64,000 nucleotides of DNA from Massospora cicadina (taxonomy: Eukaryota > Entomophthoromycota > Entomophthoromycetes > Entomophthorales > Entomophthoraceae), in contig JAKSZP010018542.1 of assembly GCA_022478985.1 (NCBI GenBank), forward strand, positions 62,001 to 126,000. Reading direction: 5' to 3'. The notes beneath the pieces are model-generated. The model searched no databases. It worked only from the letters and a program-made list of their open reading frames with translations, and was not told the DNA's origin. Position numbers and translations under genes: made by a program. Below, in pieces: positions 11,322-22,410 of this stretch (positions are counted from its first letter, which is position 1; each line of letters begins with the position of its first letter).

Positions 11322-12216
11322 TGTTGGAATTTTAGAGGACCACATAATCCAACCTTGTAACCAATTAATAAATTCAACAATTAAGATATAATTGTATAGG
11401 ATCACCAACAGCGGCTGATTGATGGAGTTATTGTCAGGCATCATTCCTGATAATATTAATAGTCACTGAATGATGATATTATTGGTGGCAATCATCCCCA
11501 TTAAAATCAAGCAATAATTCAATATGGGAGCAACATCCAATAGTTGAATTATAGGGAACTGTTCATAGCAGAACAAATGGGGAATTGTCAGAAACTACCA
11601 AAGTGTTTGAACGCCAGAGTAAGAGAGTTGGATCATCATCAGCCAAAACAATTTTTAAGTCCCTAATGCCAATCATTTGGTTGCCAAACAACCGAGGATT
11701 ATGCTGCCTAAGAAACTCAAGGCAACAGTACCTGACGAGATTTGGTGCCTAACACCTGAGGGTTAAACTAGTATAGGAGCACAAAATAATTCCCAGCAGA
11801 CAGCTAAAAAGTTATGTGCCAATTCTAACTATAAAAACCCCAAATTATTCCCTAATAAAAGCTGATAAAAACCTGATAACTTATTTGTATCTAATATTAG
11901 TTGTTTAAACATTACTCTTAAGAAAAAAGTGCAAGGATCTGATATACTTAAGTTATCAAAGTCTCTGTCTGTCTCTGTGAGAAGGAAATAGGGATAGTGT
12001 TCCCTACCAGTATCAAAATATCTTCAAGAGGAAGAAGAACCTGTCTAGCGTTGGAAATACACTCAACGTGGCTTTTGGGCATTCAACTTTAATAATAGTC
12101 TTCATACTATTTTTACCCCAGTTAATTCATATAAATCAATGCAAGAATCCACAAATTTGTGAAGTTGAAATCTAGGGCCGGAAGCGAGCAACCAACCAAG
12201 CCCCTAGATTTTAACA
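11322..12216 (+). repeat. E1 3' LTR
   Basis: Begins TGTTGGAATTT immediately after the polypurine tract and ends TTTTAACA. It matches 3357-4255. Confidence 0.92.
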
Positions 12217-13306
12217 ACGTTTAAAACATGATGATTTAGACAATTTTGACCTCACTATGATTTGATAGCCCACCAGTATGTTTAGACTACAATTAATACA
12301 TAGTGGAATGCCCTTTGACTCCAAAATTTCTGTTTGGGCAACTGCTTTGAAAATCACAATCTGTTAATATTATTGGCACTATGCTAACCATGAAAATCAG
12401 AACAACAAGTCCCTTATACTAAAGCACAGGGTCATTGTTCTTCAAACTGTAGTATAGTGAGAATATTTTGTTTAAGTATCTCTAAAGTATCCTCCTCAAA
12501 ATTATCCTTAATACCATATGTCCTCACAAAGCAGGTTTCAATGAAAAAGCATAATTTTGATTTGTAAATAATAATGGAAGCCGATACTACTAGTGAGCCA
12601 AATGCAGTTGCAGCGCACTATATTTTCCAGAGAGATAATCATCCTGGACCCTTTGGGGCATATAATTTACAATTATATGTGTCCATCGAAAGCACAAACT
12701 TTATATTAGCTTGGTAAATAATATATTGTTAATGAACCAATGCCTATGATAGCTCCTATTTAAGCTCATTTTACTATAATAACTATATAGGTGCACTCAA
12801 AATAATAAATATCAAAAAGTCTTAAAAGTTGACATTAACTTGTCAGCTTGCCCCAAATAATTTTGAAAATCACATAACTGGGTCTTAATTACTTTAGTGC
12901 CACAACATGGATGGTCACATGGACCCTTTCAACTTGAAGATATTTCCAGAGGTGAAGATAAGCTCTTGCTGTTCCAACTTCTGGGCGTAAGGATTTAATA
13001 CTAGTTTATGTGTCTTTTTAGCCTCACGTTTCTTTTGCAAGTTGGTCACAGCTTCCACATCATTGGCTATGACTTAATGGAGCGCTGAATCTGGAGCGTC
13101 GTTGTAAACTTTGAACATTCCTTTGGCAGATTGTTGCTCCTTGGAGTTTTATGCTTTATTAGTTGAAGACAAGAAGATATAAATATCTCAAGTTTTCTCC
13201 ACCCTAATTTATGGAGTCATATTCAGTCTATTTGCTCAAAAAATGCTTTTAGTTTTGCAACTATAGCAGGGCAACAATAAGAAAAGTAACCTAAACTCTA
13301 ATATTA
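12217..13306 (-). pseudogene. E0 protease end and Gag/PR linker remnant
   Basis: Upstream part of E0, separated from its RT by E1. On the minus strand, about 12440-12640 reads TCFVRTYGIKDNFEEDTLEIL, which parallels the E1 protease end (TEFLRKYGVKCEFEENTMII). Near 12900-13110 a run of about 60 codons (HKLVLNPYAQKLEQQELIF) with one stop looks like a Gag/PR linker. Toward 13306 nothing is recognisable. No 5' LTR of E0 was found, so E4 may have replaced or truncated it. Confidence 0.6.
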
Positions 13307-13730
13307 TGACATGGAAAATACCAACAGTTGAATATCAGAGTATTGGACATGACGAGAAGGATAATGACCATTTGATCTCCTTAACAGAATCAATTGTAGT
13401 TCTGAGAAGAGGTCAAAGGAAAAACCTCAATAAATTACCCAGAGAAATTATAATTAACACAGCTCAAATTGACTCCAGGAAAATTTGTGATGACCATATT
13501 ATGCCTAAAATACTCCAAGATGAAATTATGCCTAATTGGTTTGAAGGATCATCAGAAGGTCAGGTGAAAACTCTTAAAGGTGGCACTTGAGGCAGTAAAT
13601 TAAGAAGAACCCCAAAAATGGTAAAAATTAAGAATCTGCCAAATGATCAACCTAAGTGACCCCCAGTCTTATCTGACTTAAATATTCAACTTACAATTTT
13701 TCCCTATCAAAAATATGATGCAAAGGCACT
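13307..13730 (+). repeat. E4 5' LTR, first part
   Basis: Aligns with 61741-62140 of the 3' LTR (shared blocks cacagctca, atcatcaga, aaatctgcca, atatgatg). It is cut at 13730 by E2. The 94-codon ORF at 13306-13590 lies wholly in the LTR and is not a gene. The exact start (TGACATGG at 13307) is inferred from the alignment. Confidence 0.75.
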
Positions 13731-14256
13731 TGTTGGGATAAGGTAGCTGAGGGTAGTCGTTCCTACAAAGCATACCAAAAAGGATGAAATAAATTGTCCC
13801 GCAGAGAGTCAATACTGGGGAGAGTCAGGATCATAAGATGTTGGGGCTGGTTTACTGCTGTAAGCTTAGGAATATGTGACGAGGGACCTATTTTAATAAA
13901 ACTGGTGATTGTGATGCCAATGACTGGAGAAGAGATCGCTAAAAAATGCTTCAGAATCAAGTGAAAAAAAGAATGAACTGGAGGTAAAAAACGTATCTTT
14001 ATTCAGTTAAAAGGAGCAAATATCTATAGAATGTGTCATCGTCCTATTTCTTTCAGGGTGATGAAGTCCTCCACCAGCATGATCTTCAGCACCCTGACTT
14101 TGATCAGGTGGGGAGTTGACAGCTTGCTTGCTTTTGAAAAATTTGTAAGATTACAGAGAATTGTGCTCTGATGAGGTTATGAAAATTTTTGAAGAGGTTT
14201 CAGAGGTAGGAAAATTTAAACTGGGCTGAATGGAAGCAGGTCAGTTTCCAACAACA
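13731..14256 (-). repeat. E2 3' LTR
   Basis: The minus-strand LTR begins TGTTGTTGGAAAC at 14256 and ends ..TATCCCAACA at 13731. It matches 21525-22045. The 65-codon minus-strand ORF at 13763-13960 is LTR sequence. Confidence 0.9.
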
Positions 14257-14284
14257 CCCCCCTCAAGATCTTGTCAAAGGGGAT

Positions 14285-17200
14285 GGTACTTGCGCAGAAA
14301 ACGGCCTTAAACGCGATTAATTACAGTACCAGTACCAGTAGCAGCAATAGAGTATTTGGGCCCCCTGTGGTGTATTACCCAATAAGGGCCAGACCAAGTA
14401 GTGCAAGTTTGTGGTTCCTACCTCCATGGCGATGGTGATATAATAAGACTAAATCTCCTAAAGAATATTCAGGGAGCGTATGTCAGCGCTCATTAGCTTG
14501 AACTCCTTATCTAAAATTGTAGTTTTTATAGATTAATTAGCAATAGCTCAGGGGGTGGAAGGCGAGTCAGTAGGGCATACAGCTACCAACCTGAAGGTTG
14601 CAGGCTCGATTCCTGCCCTTTGCACATGGATCAGGGTGCCAGCCAAAGGATGCTATTGGTGGTTAGTAGGTTTAATAACACGAAAACCTTACCCATGACG
14701 TAACTAGAAAAATTTGAGTCCCAATCCAGAGGTGGAAAAACTTTCTTTGACAGATTTGACCCTGTTCAGGTTTCTTGTCATTTCTTTCTTTCATTTCTTT
14801 CTTTCAGTAATGCCTGTCCCCTGGCCAGCTTGCCTCGATTATATAAATTAGCAAAGCTCAGAGATGTATGATCTCATCAGTTAACCATCAAAGGGTAAGC
14901 TCTACATAGGTAAGATTAGCTGAACAGAGGATAGGGTGAAGGCTGGAAGGCAAAGCGGCTCACGCCCATATAGGGCTAGGAATGGGGACATCTTAATTAT
15001 TCTGTGGTAGCTAACTCAATAGGCCAACATGGAGCTAGGGAGAAAATCATTTCAATGCACAGGATCAGAATCGGGCAGCTTTCTTATAATAGAAATTAAG
15101 GTGCCATTATCACACTCTACCGTGCCATTGGTGGCTGGGTGATATGGTGTTGTGAAGAAGTGTTTTATACCCAGCAGAGAAGTTAATTACTGAACTATAG
15201 AAGAGATAAAATTCGTGTCATTGTCTTATAAGAGTACCTGCGGGAAACTATGATGGAAGAATACCTGTTGATAAGAAAAGGGCAGTAGCATGAGGTACCA
15301 AAGTGACCTCAACCCACTTTGTTAGGTGATCGATGGCAAATAATATAGCTATGGCCATAGACAGCCACAGGCAATCGCCCAATGAAATCAATGCTTACAG
15401 TATCAAAAGGGGCCCCAGGGACTATAAGCTCAAATTTAAAGCATGTATTGGACCTATCCTGGGAGCAGCAGGTTAAGCAAGTTTCCAAAACATCATGAAT
15501 AGACTCAGCCATATTCTCCAAGTAGTATTTGGTTTTTAGACACTCAAGGGTTTTCTTTATAGCCCCATGCCCAAGGGTTTTATGCGCCTCCATATTAGTT
15601 TCAGTATGGAGCATTGGGCGGAGATAGGGCAGAAAAGAGGTGCCAACCTGTTTAACTCAAGCTCCATCAACAACTTTAGTGTTAGCAGCCATCTTCATAA
15701 TTGGTATTGAATGTCTAGATTCTTGAAACTATAACCCAGGGTGAGGGAGAAGCTCATAAAGAAATCCACTTCTGGGATACTTACATGTAAAATAGGGAGG
15801 CGGGATATTCCGTCCACATTTTAATGAATGGCGCCAGCTTGGTGAACTATAAAAAAGTCATAATTTGGAGCATGAGGGCCCAATGCGCTAAACTTTCATC
15901 AGTATCTTTCAATTTGACAAAGCAATGGATGGAGACATGATTGGTAACAGTTGTAAAATATTTACCATACAATTAGGGGAAGAAGTCTTTTATAGCAAGT
16001 AAAACCTTTAGGCATTCACGTTCAGTTACTGATTAATTCCGCTCTGCTTTGATTAACGTCTTGGTAAAATAAGCAATTGAATGATCAACTTGGTCTGTGT
16101 TTAAATTGGAAAGGATAGCGCCCACAGCAAAGTCACTGGCATCAGTGAATAGAAAAAAGGTTGCTCAAAGTTAGGATTTATTAAGATGGGGGTGATAATA
16201 AGGCAGTGCGTAGGGAATCAAAAAATTGTTGCTGTTCAGGGCCCTAAAAGAAGGTCACATTTTTGTGTAGGAGCTCAACTAAGGGCTCAGCAATGTTGCA
16301 AAGTGAGAGATAAACTGGCGGTACTAGCCCACCATTTCAAGAAAGACTTGGATGTTTCGTAATTTTTTGGAGTGGGCATGTGTTTGATGGTAGAGACATT
16401 ATCTGGGATAGGAAGGATACCTTGCCGCGTCATCTTGTGCCCTAAAAATTCCATTTCCCGTTCAAAAAATTTACATTTAGAAGGTTTCAGTTTCAAGGAG
16501 GCCTTATGTAGCTGGTGGAATACGTGTTGAAGATGATTGAGATGAGCTGTAAAAGTTCAGAAGAAAATGGTGACATTATCGAGGTAGACTAACACACATG
16601 AGTTTAAGGTCCCCAAAAAACTGGTCTATAGCCCGTTAAAAGGTGGCAGGGGCGTTACACAACCCCTGCGACATATGGGTGTGCTCAAACAACCCCTCAT
16701 GAGAGATGAGGGCACACTTAGCACAAACCTCAGTGAAGAGATCAATTTTCCAGTAGCCGCTGGCTAGGTCCATTGCAGAAATATAATATGAGCCAGATAA
16801 GGATCGCAAAGAGTTGTCAATGTGGATTAAAGGGTAGCTGTCCATGTGAGTAATAAAATTCAGCCATTGGTAGTCCATAACAACAAGGTGGCTCCTGTCC
16901 TTTTTCTTAATCAATGGGAGAGGGTAGGACCAGGGACTACATGAGGGTTGAAGAAGGCCAGCATTTAGCAATTATTTTAATTCGAGGGTGACCTGGGCTT
17001 CTTCAGTTATTGATTTGATAAGGATGGGAGCTTAAAGGAGCAGAATCTCCAGTATTGACCTAGCATTGTACACCTTGCTTATGAACATAATCGTGGGGTA
17101 TAGAGGAGAAGTTATCTGAATGCTCGTTAATCAAAGCTTCTGCAGCCACTTTTTGCTCAGCCAACAAATCAAAACTGATTTGAACGGGCACTGCAGCAAC

Positions 17201-17460
17201 AACAGGGTGCTCCTATAGACCAAAGTCATGAAGAGTACCCACTCCATGAACTCCATCACCTGGTCATAAGGCAAGGGGCGAACATAAACTATCAATTGAT
17301 TTAATTCAATTACTTTAAGAGACCAAGAGAGGTTGGCTAGAAGAACAGTGACTGTGACTTGGTAGGCTGGATCTAAAACCCCTGGACAGGGGAGAGCTTC
17401 AAATGCAGATGGGTTAGGTAAACTAGAACTCTCAAGCAAGTGATTATGAGGGGGAACCAA
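14285..17460 (-). pseudogene. E2 RT, RNase H and integrase (interrupted by a SINE)
   Basis: Read from 17460 downward. A pre-RT linker with CPGVLDPAYQVTV (17350) comes first. RT at about 16970-16290 has KKKDRSHLVVMDYQWLN, SAMDLASGYWKID and SQGLCNAPATF; its active site reads YLDN at 16575-16586 (second Asp lost), and the thumb has KPSKCKFFEREMEFLG. RNase H remnants lie at 16200-15850. Integrase has an HHCC domain and first catalytic Asp (VSIDFIGRLP) at 15614-15309. The IN C-terminal SH3-like domain (SGPYWV, then VINRV) is at 14420-14285. The catalytic IN core between 15300 and 14900 is too decayed to call. Confidence 0.85.
14544..14845 (+). mobile_element. tRNA-derived SINE 1 with LINE-like 3' tail
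   Basis: About 300 bp flanked by a 12-bp duplication with one mismatch (attaattagcaa at 14532-14543, ataaattagcaa at 14843-14854). The head has an A-box (TAGCTCAGGGGGTGG) and a B-box in a perfect T-arm (GCAGG-CTCGATT-CCTGC, about 14610). The body has no ORF. A TTTC-type microsatellite lies at 14779-14807. The 3' terminal ~38 bases (TGCCTGTCCCCTGGCCAGC..) align without gaps, about 70%, to the tail of the half-LINE units and the LINE. It is inserted in the integrase 3' region of E2. Confidence 0.8.
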
Positions 17461-18560
17461 TTAAATCCCGTTTCCACAAGGATTTGGGCCTGCAGAGGTA
17501 TGGTAATGATGTGGGAGAATGTAAGTGCATCCCCTCCTCAGCCTCAACCATAGAAGGGGGCAACTTAATTTTGGACCCAAACACATGATATTCTAAATGC
17601 TCAACTGAGGCAGGGGATTCAAGCAGGTGTAAGTCCAGGGGAACGTCCCCTGTGCATAGGTCGGTCACTTTTCCTGTTTCCAAGAAAAAAGGGGCCAAAG
17701 AGGTGGCTGTACCCTTCATCTCCCCGGGTGACCTTACCCACATGGTAGATGAGCGCTGGGTAACAGCCTTTCCTCCTTGGATCCCTCCCTCAGTATCTTT
17801 GCTCACCTCAGCTGAACTCATTAGCTGGATTAGGGAAATCTGTGCTGAGATCGCCAAATTGAAGTTGAGCTGGTCTGAAACCAATGAAAATCAAGCACAA
17901 CAATTGGAATTAACATAGTCAAAAAGGGATGGAGATTGAATAATCAGCCAGAATCACTGACAGTTTCAATTTGGCCAGCAGTGCGATTGTTGAAATTAAC
18001 CCCTCTCAAAATCATCAAGGAAGATTCCTGACGTGCAGCTCCTATCTGGCAAATTGGGAGTTGAGGCTGATGCAGCGCTTTTGACTGAGCGAATGGCCCA
18101 GCGACCAGGCATGGGTGGGTTAGGCATTCCAAATCTGTGTTAACCAATTGGGACCGCCTCTATGTGGGGTGACCCTGGGGGATTCCCATTGCTAGTCAGG
18201 CTAGATGCCACCATGCCAACTGCCAAAAATGCAGTCAAGTCTTGGTTTGGGCGTTTGAGGTTGAACTGACAGTGACTCAGCCTGCCATTAAATCCTTCAT
18301 TGTCATTTTTTATTGAGCTTATCTGCCCCCATCTCTGAATATTTTGTCAGTTAGGTCAAACTTGGGGGACCTGATCCCTGCTTGTTCCCGCAACAATCAA
18401 CCACTATTTAATCAGTTGCATTGCACTGAGAATTTTGTTGATAGATTTTCTTCTTTTATTTTCCATTAAAAATCCTTTCCCCAACTTTAGCTTTTTTATG
18501 TTAAAAAATAAACCCCCTCTCCGCTGACACTCCAACACCCCTTGGGGTTACTGGCTGTAT
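17461..18560 (-). other. Extra 1.1 kb between E2 protease and RT, unknown
   Basis: In E5 the protease-RT linker is about 0.4 kb, but in E2 it is far longer. On the minus strand 18147-17444 reads nearly open in two frames (about 220 codons, with MSSAEVSKDTEGGIQGGK and VEHLEYHVFGSKIKLP). I recognise no domain. It may be an old insertion whose ends are lost, or a lineage-specific linker domain. Confidence 0.4.
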
Positions 18561-18779
18561 GCATCTGGTATTTCATTATGTGCCTGTACGAGATTATGGC
18601 TCATTTGCAATTATTGGAGAAACTCCTCTCTAGTTTCATATCCATCATACCAGCAGCAGTGCCTTACACAGTCTGGTTTGCCGTTCAGGTGCTCCAGCAC
18701 CTAGGCTGGCAGGCCAGTCTAATTCTAACTTGCTGTTTTCCTGACAGCAGGCACATTTTCAACTTCCATTTCCCTTTTT

Positions 18780-19140
18780 CTTTAAAAGCAGAATTTAAAA
18801 TTAATGGAACGCGGTATCCTAGTATACAAAATAAAGTATCATTGAAGTTAATAATAGCAGCATGTTCTATAAGGAACCCAGTGCCTAATAGGAGGTCGTA
18901 GCTACTATTATCCAGGGCTTCAGCAGGGACAGAGAGCTATAGATTACCTATCTTCAGAGGAAAGTGCAAGTAAGCACCTGTAGCACAAGCATATGTGGTA
19001 TCAGCTGTCCCATATTCCAACGAATGATTAAGTCAGGCTGAATCTAGATTTTTCCAATTTTCTTTATAAGAGATAATGTTAATAGGGGAACCAGAGTCAA
19101 CAATAGTGAGAATCTTCACTTTTTGGACTACTACTTCAAT
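18780..19140 (-). pseudogene. E2 aspartic protease
   Basis: The minus strand reads IVDSGSPINIIS near 19110-19075, with catalytic D-S-G intact. A flap-like stretch (GAYLHFPLKIGNL) follows, then YDLLLGTGFLIEHA near 18890-18850. One stop splits it. It would cleave the Gag-Pol precursor inside particles. Confidence 0.8.
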
Positions 19141-19549
19141 ACGGGTCACAGTCACTCCCCACTGAACAGGGATATAACATATATCTGTAGGGGCAGGCAA
19201 AAAAGAGTATAAGAGTATATAACACTGGGTCCAATGTCAACTGAAAGCTCAATAGGAGTTTTCTCTTCAGGAGCACTAGGGCCTGTAAGGTCAGCAGAAA
19301 TAGTATACACATATTGGTTCTGAGACGCAGTGAAGTCGTCAGCATAGGGAGCCTCTCAACCTATTTTGTTTCTCATTGCTTTTTCATCAGAAATTTTCGT
19401 CCACCAATTCTGAATGGATTGGTTGTGACAGACACAATAAGTGTAGTTAGGTCAAGAACAATTTTTCCAGATTATTGTTGTTCACCACATAAATTTGAGG
19501 ATGGGAGGCTGAAGTGTAAGCAGGAGTGGCAGTAACTACAGAAGCGGGA

Positions 19550-21462
19550 ATTTCAAGGAGGGTTTCCTTGATATTTATGATATGAGTAAAGTTTCGTTCA
19601 CTGAAGTCTTTTAGAGATGGAGCTGTGGTTTATACTCTAAAGTGGACAGGATGGCAACAACTGCATCATCAAGTGTAAGGTAATTATTGGTCACCACCGC
19701 TTGAGCATCATAGTAGAACTGAGCAACAAACTCTGCAGGGGATTAACCAAGTCTTAACTTTATACTCATAAACGCTTGCTTCTGATTTGTCAAGGTAAGA
19801 TCACTAATGAATTCCTTAATAAGTGTGGCCTTAAATTCTGCCCAAGTATTGGATCACATTAGGTGGGATACTATGATTCCTTGAGCAGATCTACTAAGAC
19901 AAGAGGGTAAGTATCTAATTTTTTGACGGTCAGGAGCTTCTTCCATCGCGTTCTCATAAAATACAAAGAAATGAAACAATATTTCCTTCCCCAGGGGTGA
20001 AACTGTCTTTAAAAAAGGTTTAAAAGTAGTTCCTCCGGGAGCCAAAATAACATTAACGCCCACTGGGCTAGTGCAATCGATTTCAGATAGCTTCTGACTC
20101 AGAAGGAGGCATAAGGTTTCAATTTAAATCAGCTTTTTGTTGATAACTATTCAGATCATCTTAAAAGCGCCCCAATTTGGGCAATTAGCGTATTGGAAGA
20201 AGCTTTTTGTTGAAGTTCATTTTGAAATATTTCATTTTGACGTGTTGATTTTGAATTAGTTGGAGCTCATGATTGTCTTTCTCCAACCTAATGTTTTTTA
20301 TTTTTGATAAGTCAAATCTCAAATGAGGGAATCATAAAGATGATAAATGTTTTTCTCTTCCTTAATCACAACAGTAAGGTTTGGATAAATAGGTTCTCCA
20401 GAGCAATGTAGCCAACAGCTTGGAGCAATTTTTCCTAAAATTTTGTTCTAGAGCGTGAAGGCGGCTGTTTAGGGAAGGATCTTAGGAGGGGAAGGTAAAT
20501 GAACAGCTGGCCCAGAAGGATCAGGGGGCCAGGTTGGCCAGGGGGGCCGCAAGGACCAGGATGCCCATAGCCAGGGGGCCAGGGGGCCTGGGTGGCCCTT
20601 CACCCCATCAAGACCAGCGGGCCCCATCACCCCTTCTGGACTAACTAATCACCACTCCCCGGGGGGCCTGGGGGACCTACAGGGCCAGGAGGCCCCAGAG
20701 TTACGTGCACGCCTGAAAAATCAAACGCTGGTTGGAGTGATGTTTCAATATGGTTCAATCGTTCTAAAAGTTTGTTTGATAAAAGTATTAAGTTGGCCTG
20801 AAAGATTGGTGATGGATCGTTGTAACTGACTCTCAATAATTGTGGTTGTTTCAATAAATTGGGTAGCTACTTCCTCGCGAAGAAAGATAGCCACTCCCAC
20901 GTCCAGTTGAGAGAGTTGGGTTTGAATAGAGATAAGTTGGGTGCGGCTCTTAAGAATGGCCTCAAGGAAGTCTCTTACAACCAAAGAAGCTGAGTTGTAG
21001 AATTCTAACAGATAGGAGTGTAACTCTTGTGACAAAATAAACTGTCTTAAGATTTCCTGATGGTGGATTCCCGTCATTTTCTACTAAATGGTGAATTGTG
21101 GGGTGCACAAACCAGCGCAAATATTGCTCAGTGCAAGATATTCCTATCTCAGAACAGGGTAAGTTGGCAGTTTCATATAGAGCTTGCATGTTATTGGTGA
21201 CTGCAGATGCTTAGTTGTGATGGGAGCAATCTCAGGGGAAAAGAGCACCTAAAAGTAATTGATTTTTAGTATCATCACCTGTAGGCTGAAAGTGATAATA
21301 CTGGGGTTCAGGGGTCGGAATAGAGATATTGAGCGCAACATGGAATTGCACAAGATTGGGTTTGTTGTTCTCAAGGGTACAGTTTCCATTGAAAGTTACC
21401 CATTGTGTGACGCTGGTATATATCAGTAAGAGGCCAAGTAGAGTCTTGGTGAGATCAATCAT
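19550..21462 (-). pseudogene. E2 Gag with hydrophobic leader, coiled coils and collagen-like tract
   Basis: The first ATG after the PBS is at 21460-21462. In order: a hydrophobic leader (MIDLTKTLLGLLLIYTSV), a small conserved domain (LNISIPTPEPQYYHFQP), a helical domain (21189-20745) with HPTIHHLVEN, then long heptad-rich helices. A collagen-like Gly-X-Y region follows at 20720-20520, spread over three frames (GPPGPVGPPGPPG; GVMGPAGLDGVKG; GPCGPPGQPG). A second helical segment comes next, and a Ty3 capsid-type domain at about 20065-19640 (GGTTFKPFLK, AEFKATLIKEF, LTLDDAVVAIL). Stops and shifts prevent translation. E3 has the same order of parts. No CCHC was seen in this copy. Confidence 0.82.
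20520..20720 (-). repeat. Collagen-like Gly-X-Y coding tract of E2 Gag
   Basis: About 200 bp of GGN-CCN-rich triplets giving at least 15 Gly-X-Y repeats when the frame is followed across small shifts. A visible G/C spike in an AT-rich element. Confidence 0.85.
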
Positions 21463-21502
21463 TGTGAATATATTTATTCACCAGGTAGCTCAGGAGAGTA
21501 CC

Positions 21503-21517
21503 TGGCAGGAAGCACCA
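21503..21517 (-). promoter_or_regulatory. E2 primer-binding site
   Basis: The minus strand reads TGGTGCTTCCTGCCA shortly inside the 5' LTR. The first seven bases match the PBS of the other Ty3 elements; the rest differs. Confidence 0.55.
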
Positions 21518-21524
21518 ATTAATT

Positions 21525-22045
21525 TTTCAGGATAGGGTATCTGAGGGTAGTCGTTCTTCTGAAGCATACTGAAATGGATTAAATGAATTGTCCAACAGAG
21601 AATCTATAGCGGGGAGAGATGGGATACCTAGATGTAGGTGCCCATAAATTACTGTAAGGTTAGGAATAGGTAATGAGGGGCCTATTGTAATAAGACCATT
21701 ATCATGATACTAATGGCTGGAGAGGAGCTTGCTAAAAAGAGGCTCTAGAATTCAGTGAAAATAAGAACAAACTGGAGGTAAAAAACGTACCTTTATTCAG
21801 TTAAAAGGAGCAAATATCTATAGGATGTGTCTTCGTCCTGTTTCTTTCAGGGTAACAACGTCCTCCACCGGCAAGATCTTCAGCACACTGACTTAGATCA
21901 GGTGGGGGGTCGATGGCAGGCTTGCTTTTGACAAGTTTTCTAGACTGCGAAGAAACGTGCTCTGATGAGGTAGAGGAATTTTCAGAGAGATGGTGTATGT
22001 AGGGAAAGTTGAATTGGGTTGAGTGGTAGCAGGTAAATCCCAAAA
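21525..22045 (-). repeat. E2 5' LTR
   Basis: Pairs with 13731-14256 (long shared blocks such as ttcagttaaaaggagcaaat). It is bordered by the GCACT duplication at 22046-22050. Confidence 0.9.
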
Positions 22046-22050
22046 GCACT

Positions 22051-22410
22051 ATAATTTCTAGAGTGCATCGCCTATTTAAGAGCCTCCATTTCAGATTCCT
22101 TTTACCATTATTCTATTAATCCTTTTCTTTTTGGGATTTATATTGTTAAATGTGACATATAAAAACCCCAATTTAAACTATCATAAAGTTACTTCATATA
22201 TCTATCTCTCGTTTTGATACTTGGCTTTGATAAGTCCATTTTTCTGTACTTACTGTAGGACGGATACTCTAGCTGATGGGACATAAGTGGCGACTTGGCA
22301 TTATTATAAATAAAAAATTTACTTGTTGTGCAACTTAGTCTAGTATAAGTATTGAATGTCAGGGTCCTTGGGCATAGCACCATAAAGCTTAAAAATGGAA
22401 ACCAAACAGT
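22051..22410 (+). repeat. E4 5' LTR, second part
   Basis: Resumes after E2. attcc..ttaccattatt..tatattgttaaatg aligns with 62180-62240 of the 3' LTR. It ends just before the degenerate PBS TTGTGCTCACTATAGGGG at 22411-22428. Confidence 0.7.

Larger units (their letters stand above)
3357..12216 (+). mobile_element. E1, Ty3/Gypsy LTR retrotransposon with nested Tc1/mariner
   Basis: 8,860 bp bounded by direct LTRs of 899 and 895 bp, with PBS, Gag, PR, RT, RNase H and IN in Ty3/Gypsy order and a polypurine tract (AGAGGGGGATA, 11311-11321). The LTR pair is about 97% identical by eye, the highest of any LTR pair here, so this is the youngest LTR element by that clock. Its genes are nevertheless riddled with stops. 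No clean 5-bp target duplication is visible (acata before, acgtt after). It lies inside minus-strand element E0. Confidence 0.92.
13731..22045 (-). mobile_element. E2, Ty3/Gypsy retrotransposon with collagen-like Gag
   Basis: 8,315 bp on the minus strand with LTRs at both ends and an exact 5-bp target duplication, GCACT, at 13726-13730 and 22046-22050. The polypurine tract (complement of 14257-14266, TTGAGGGGGG) and the PBS (complement of 21503-21517) are in place. It sits inside the 5' LTR of E4. The LTR halves differ by roughly 15-20% by eye, so it is an old insertion. Confidence 0.93.

Noticed and set aside
13306..13590. 94-codon ORF as a hypothetical gene
   Set aside because: It coincides with the first part of the E4 5' LTR and aligns with the 3' LTR at 61741-62060, where it is not open.
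14544..14640. A functional tRNA gene
   Set aside because: A- and B-boxes and a T-arm are present, but the acceptor stem pairs poorly, and the unit continues for 200 bp to a LINE-like tail between target duplications: a SINE head, not a tRNA gene.
18542..18901. 119-codon plus-strand ORF
   Set aside because: Antisense to the E2 protease-linker region, with no recognisable content; treated as a shadow frame.
20520..21080. A host collagen-like gene
   Set aside because: Its position between PBS and the capsid domain, within LTRs and on the element strand, and the same order in E3 show that it belongs to the retrotransposon.
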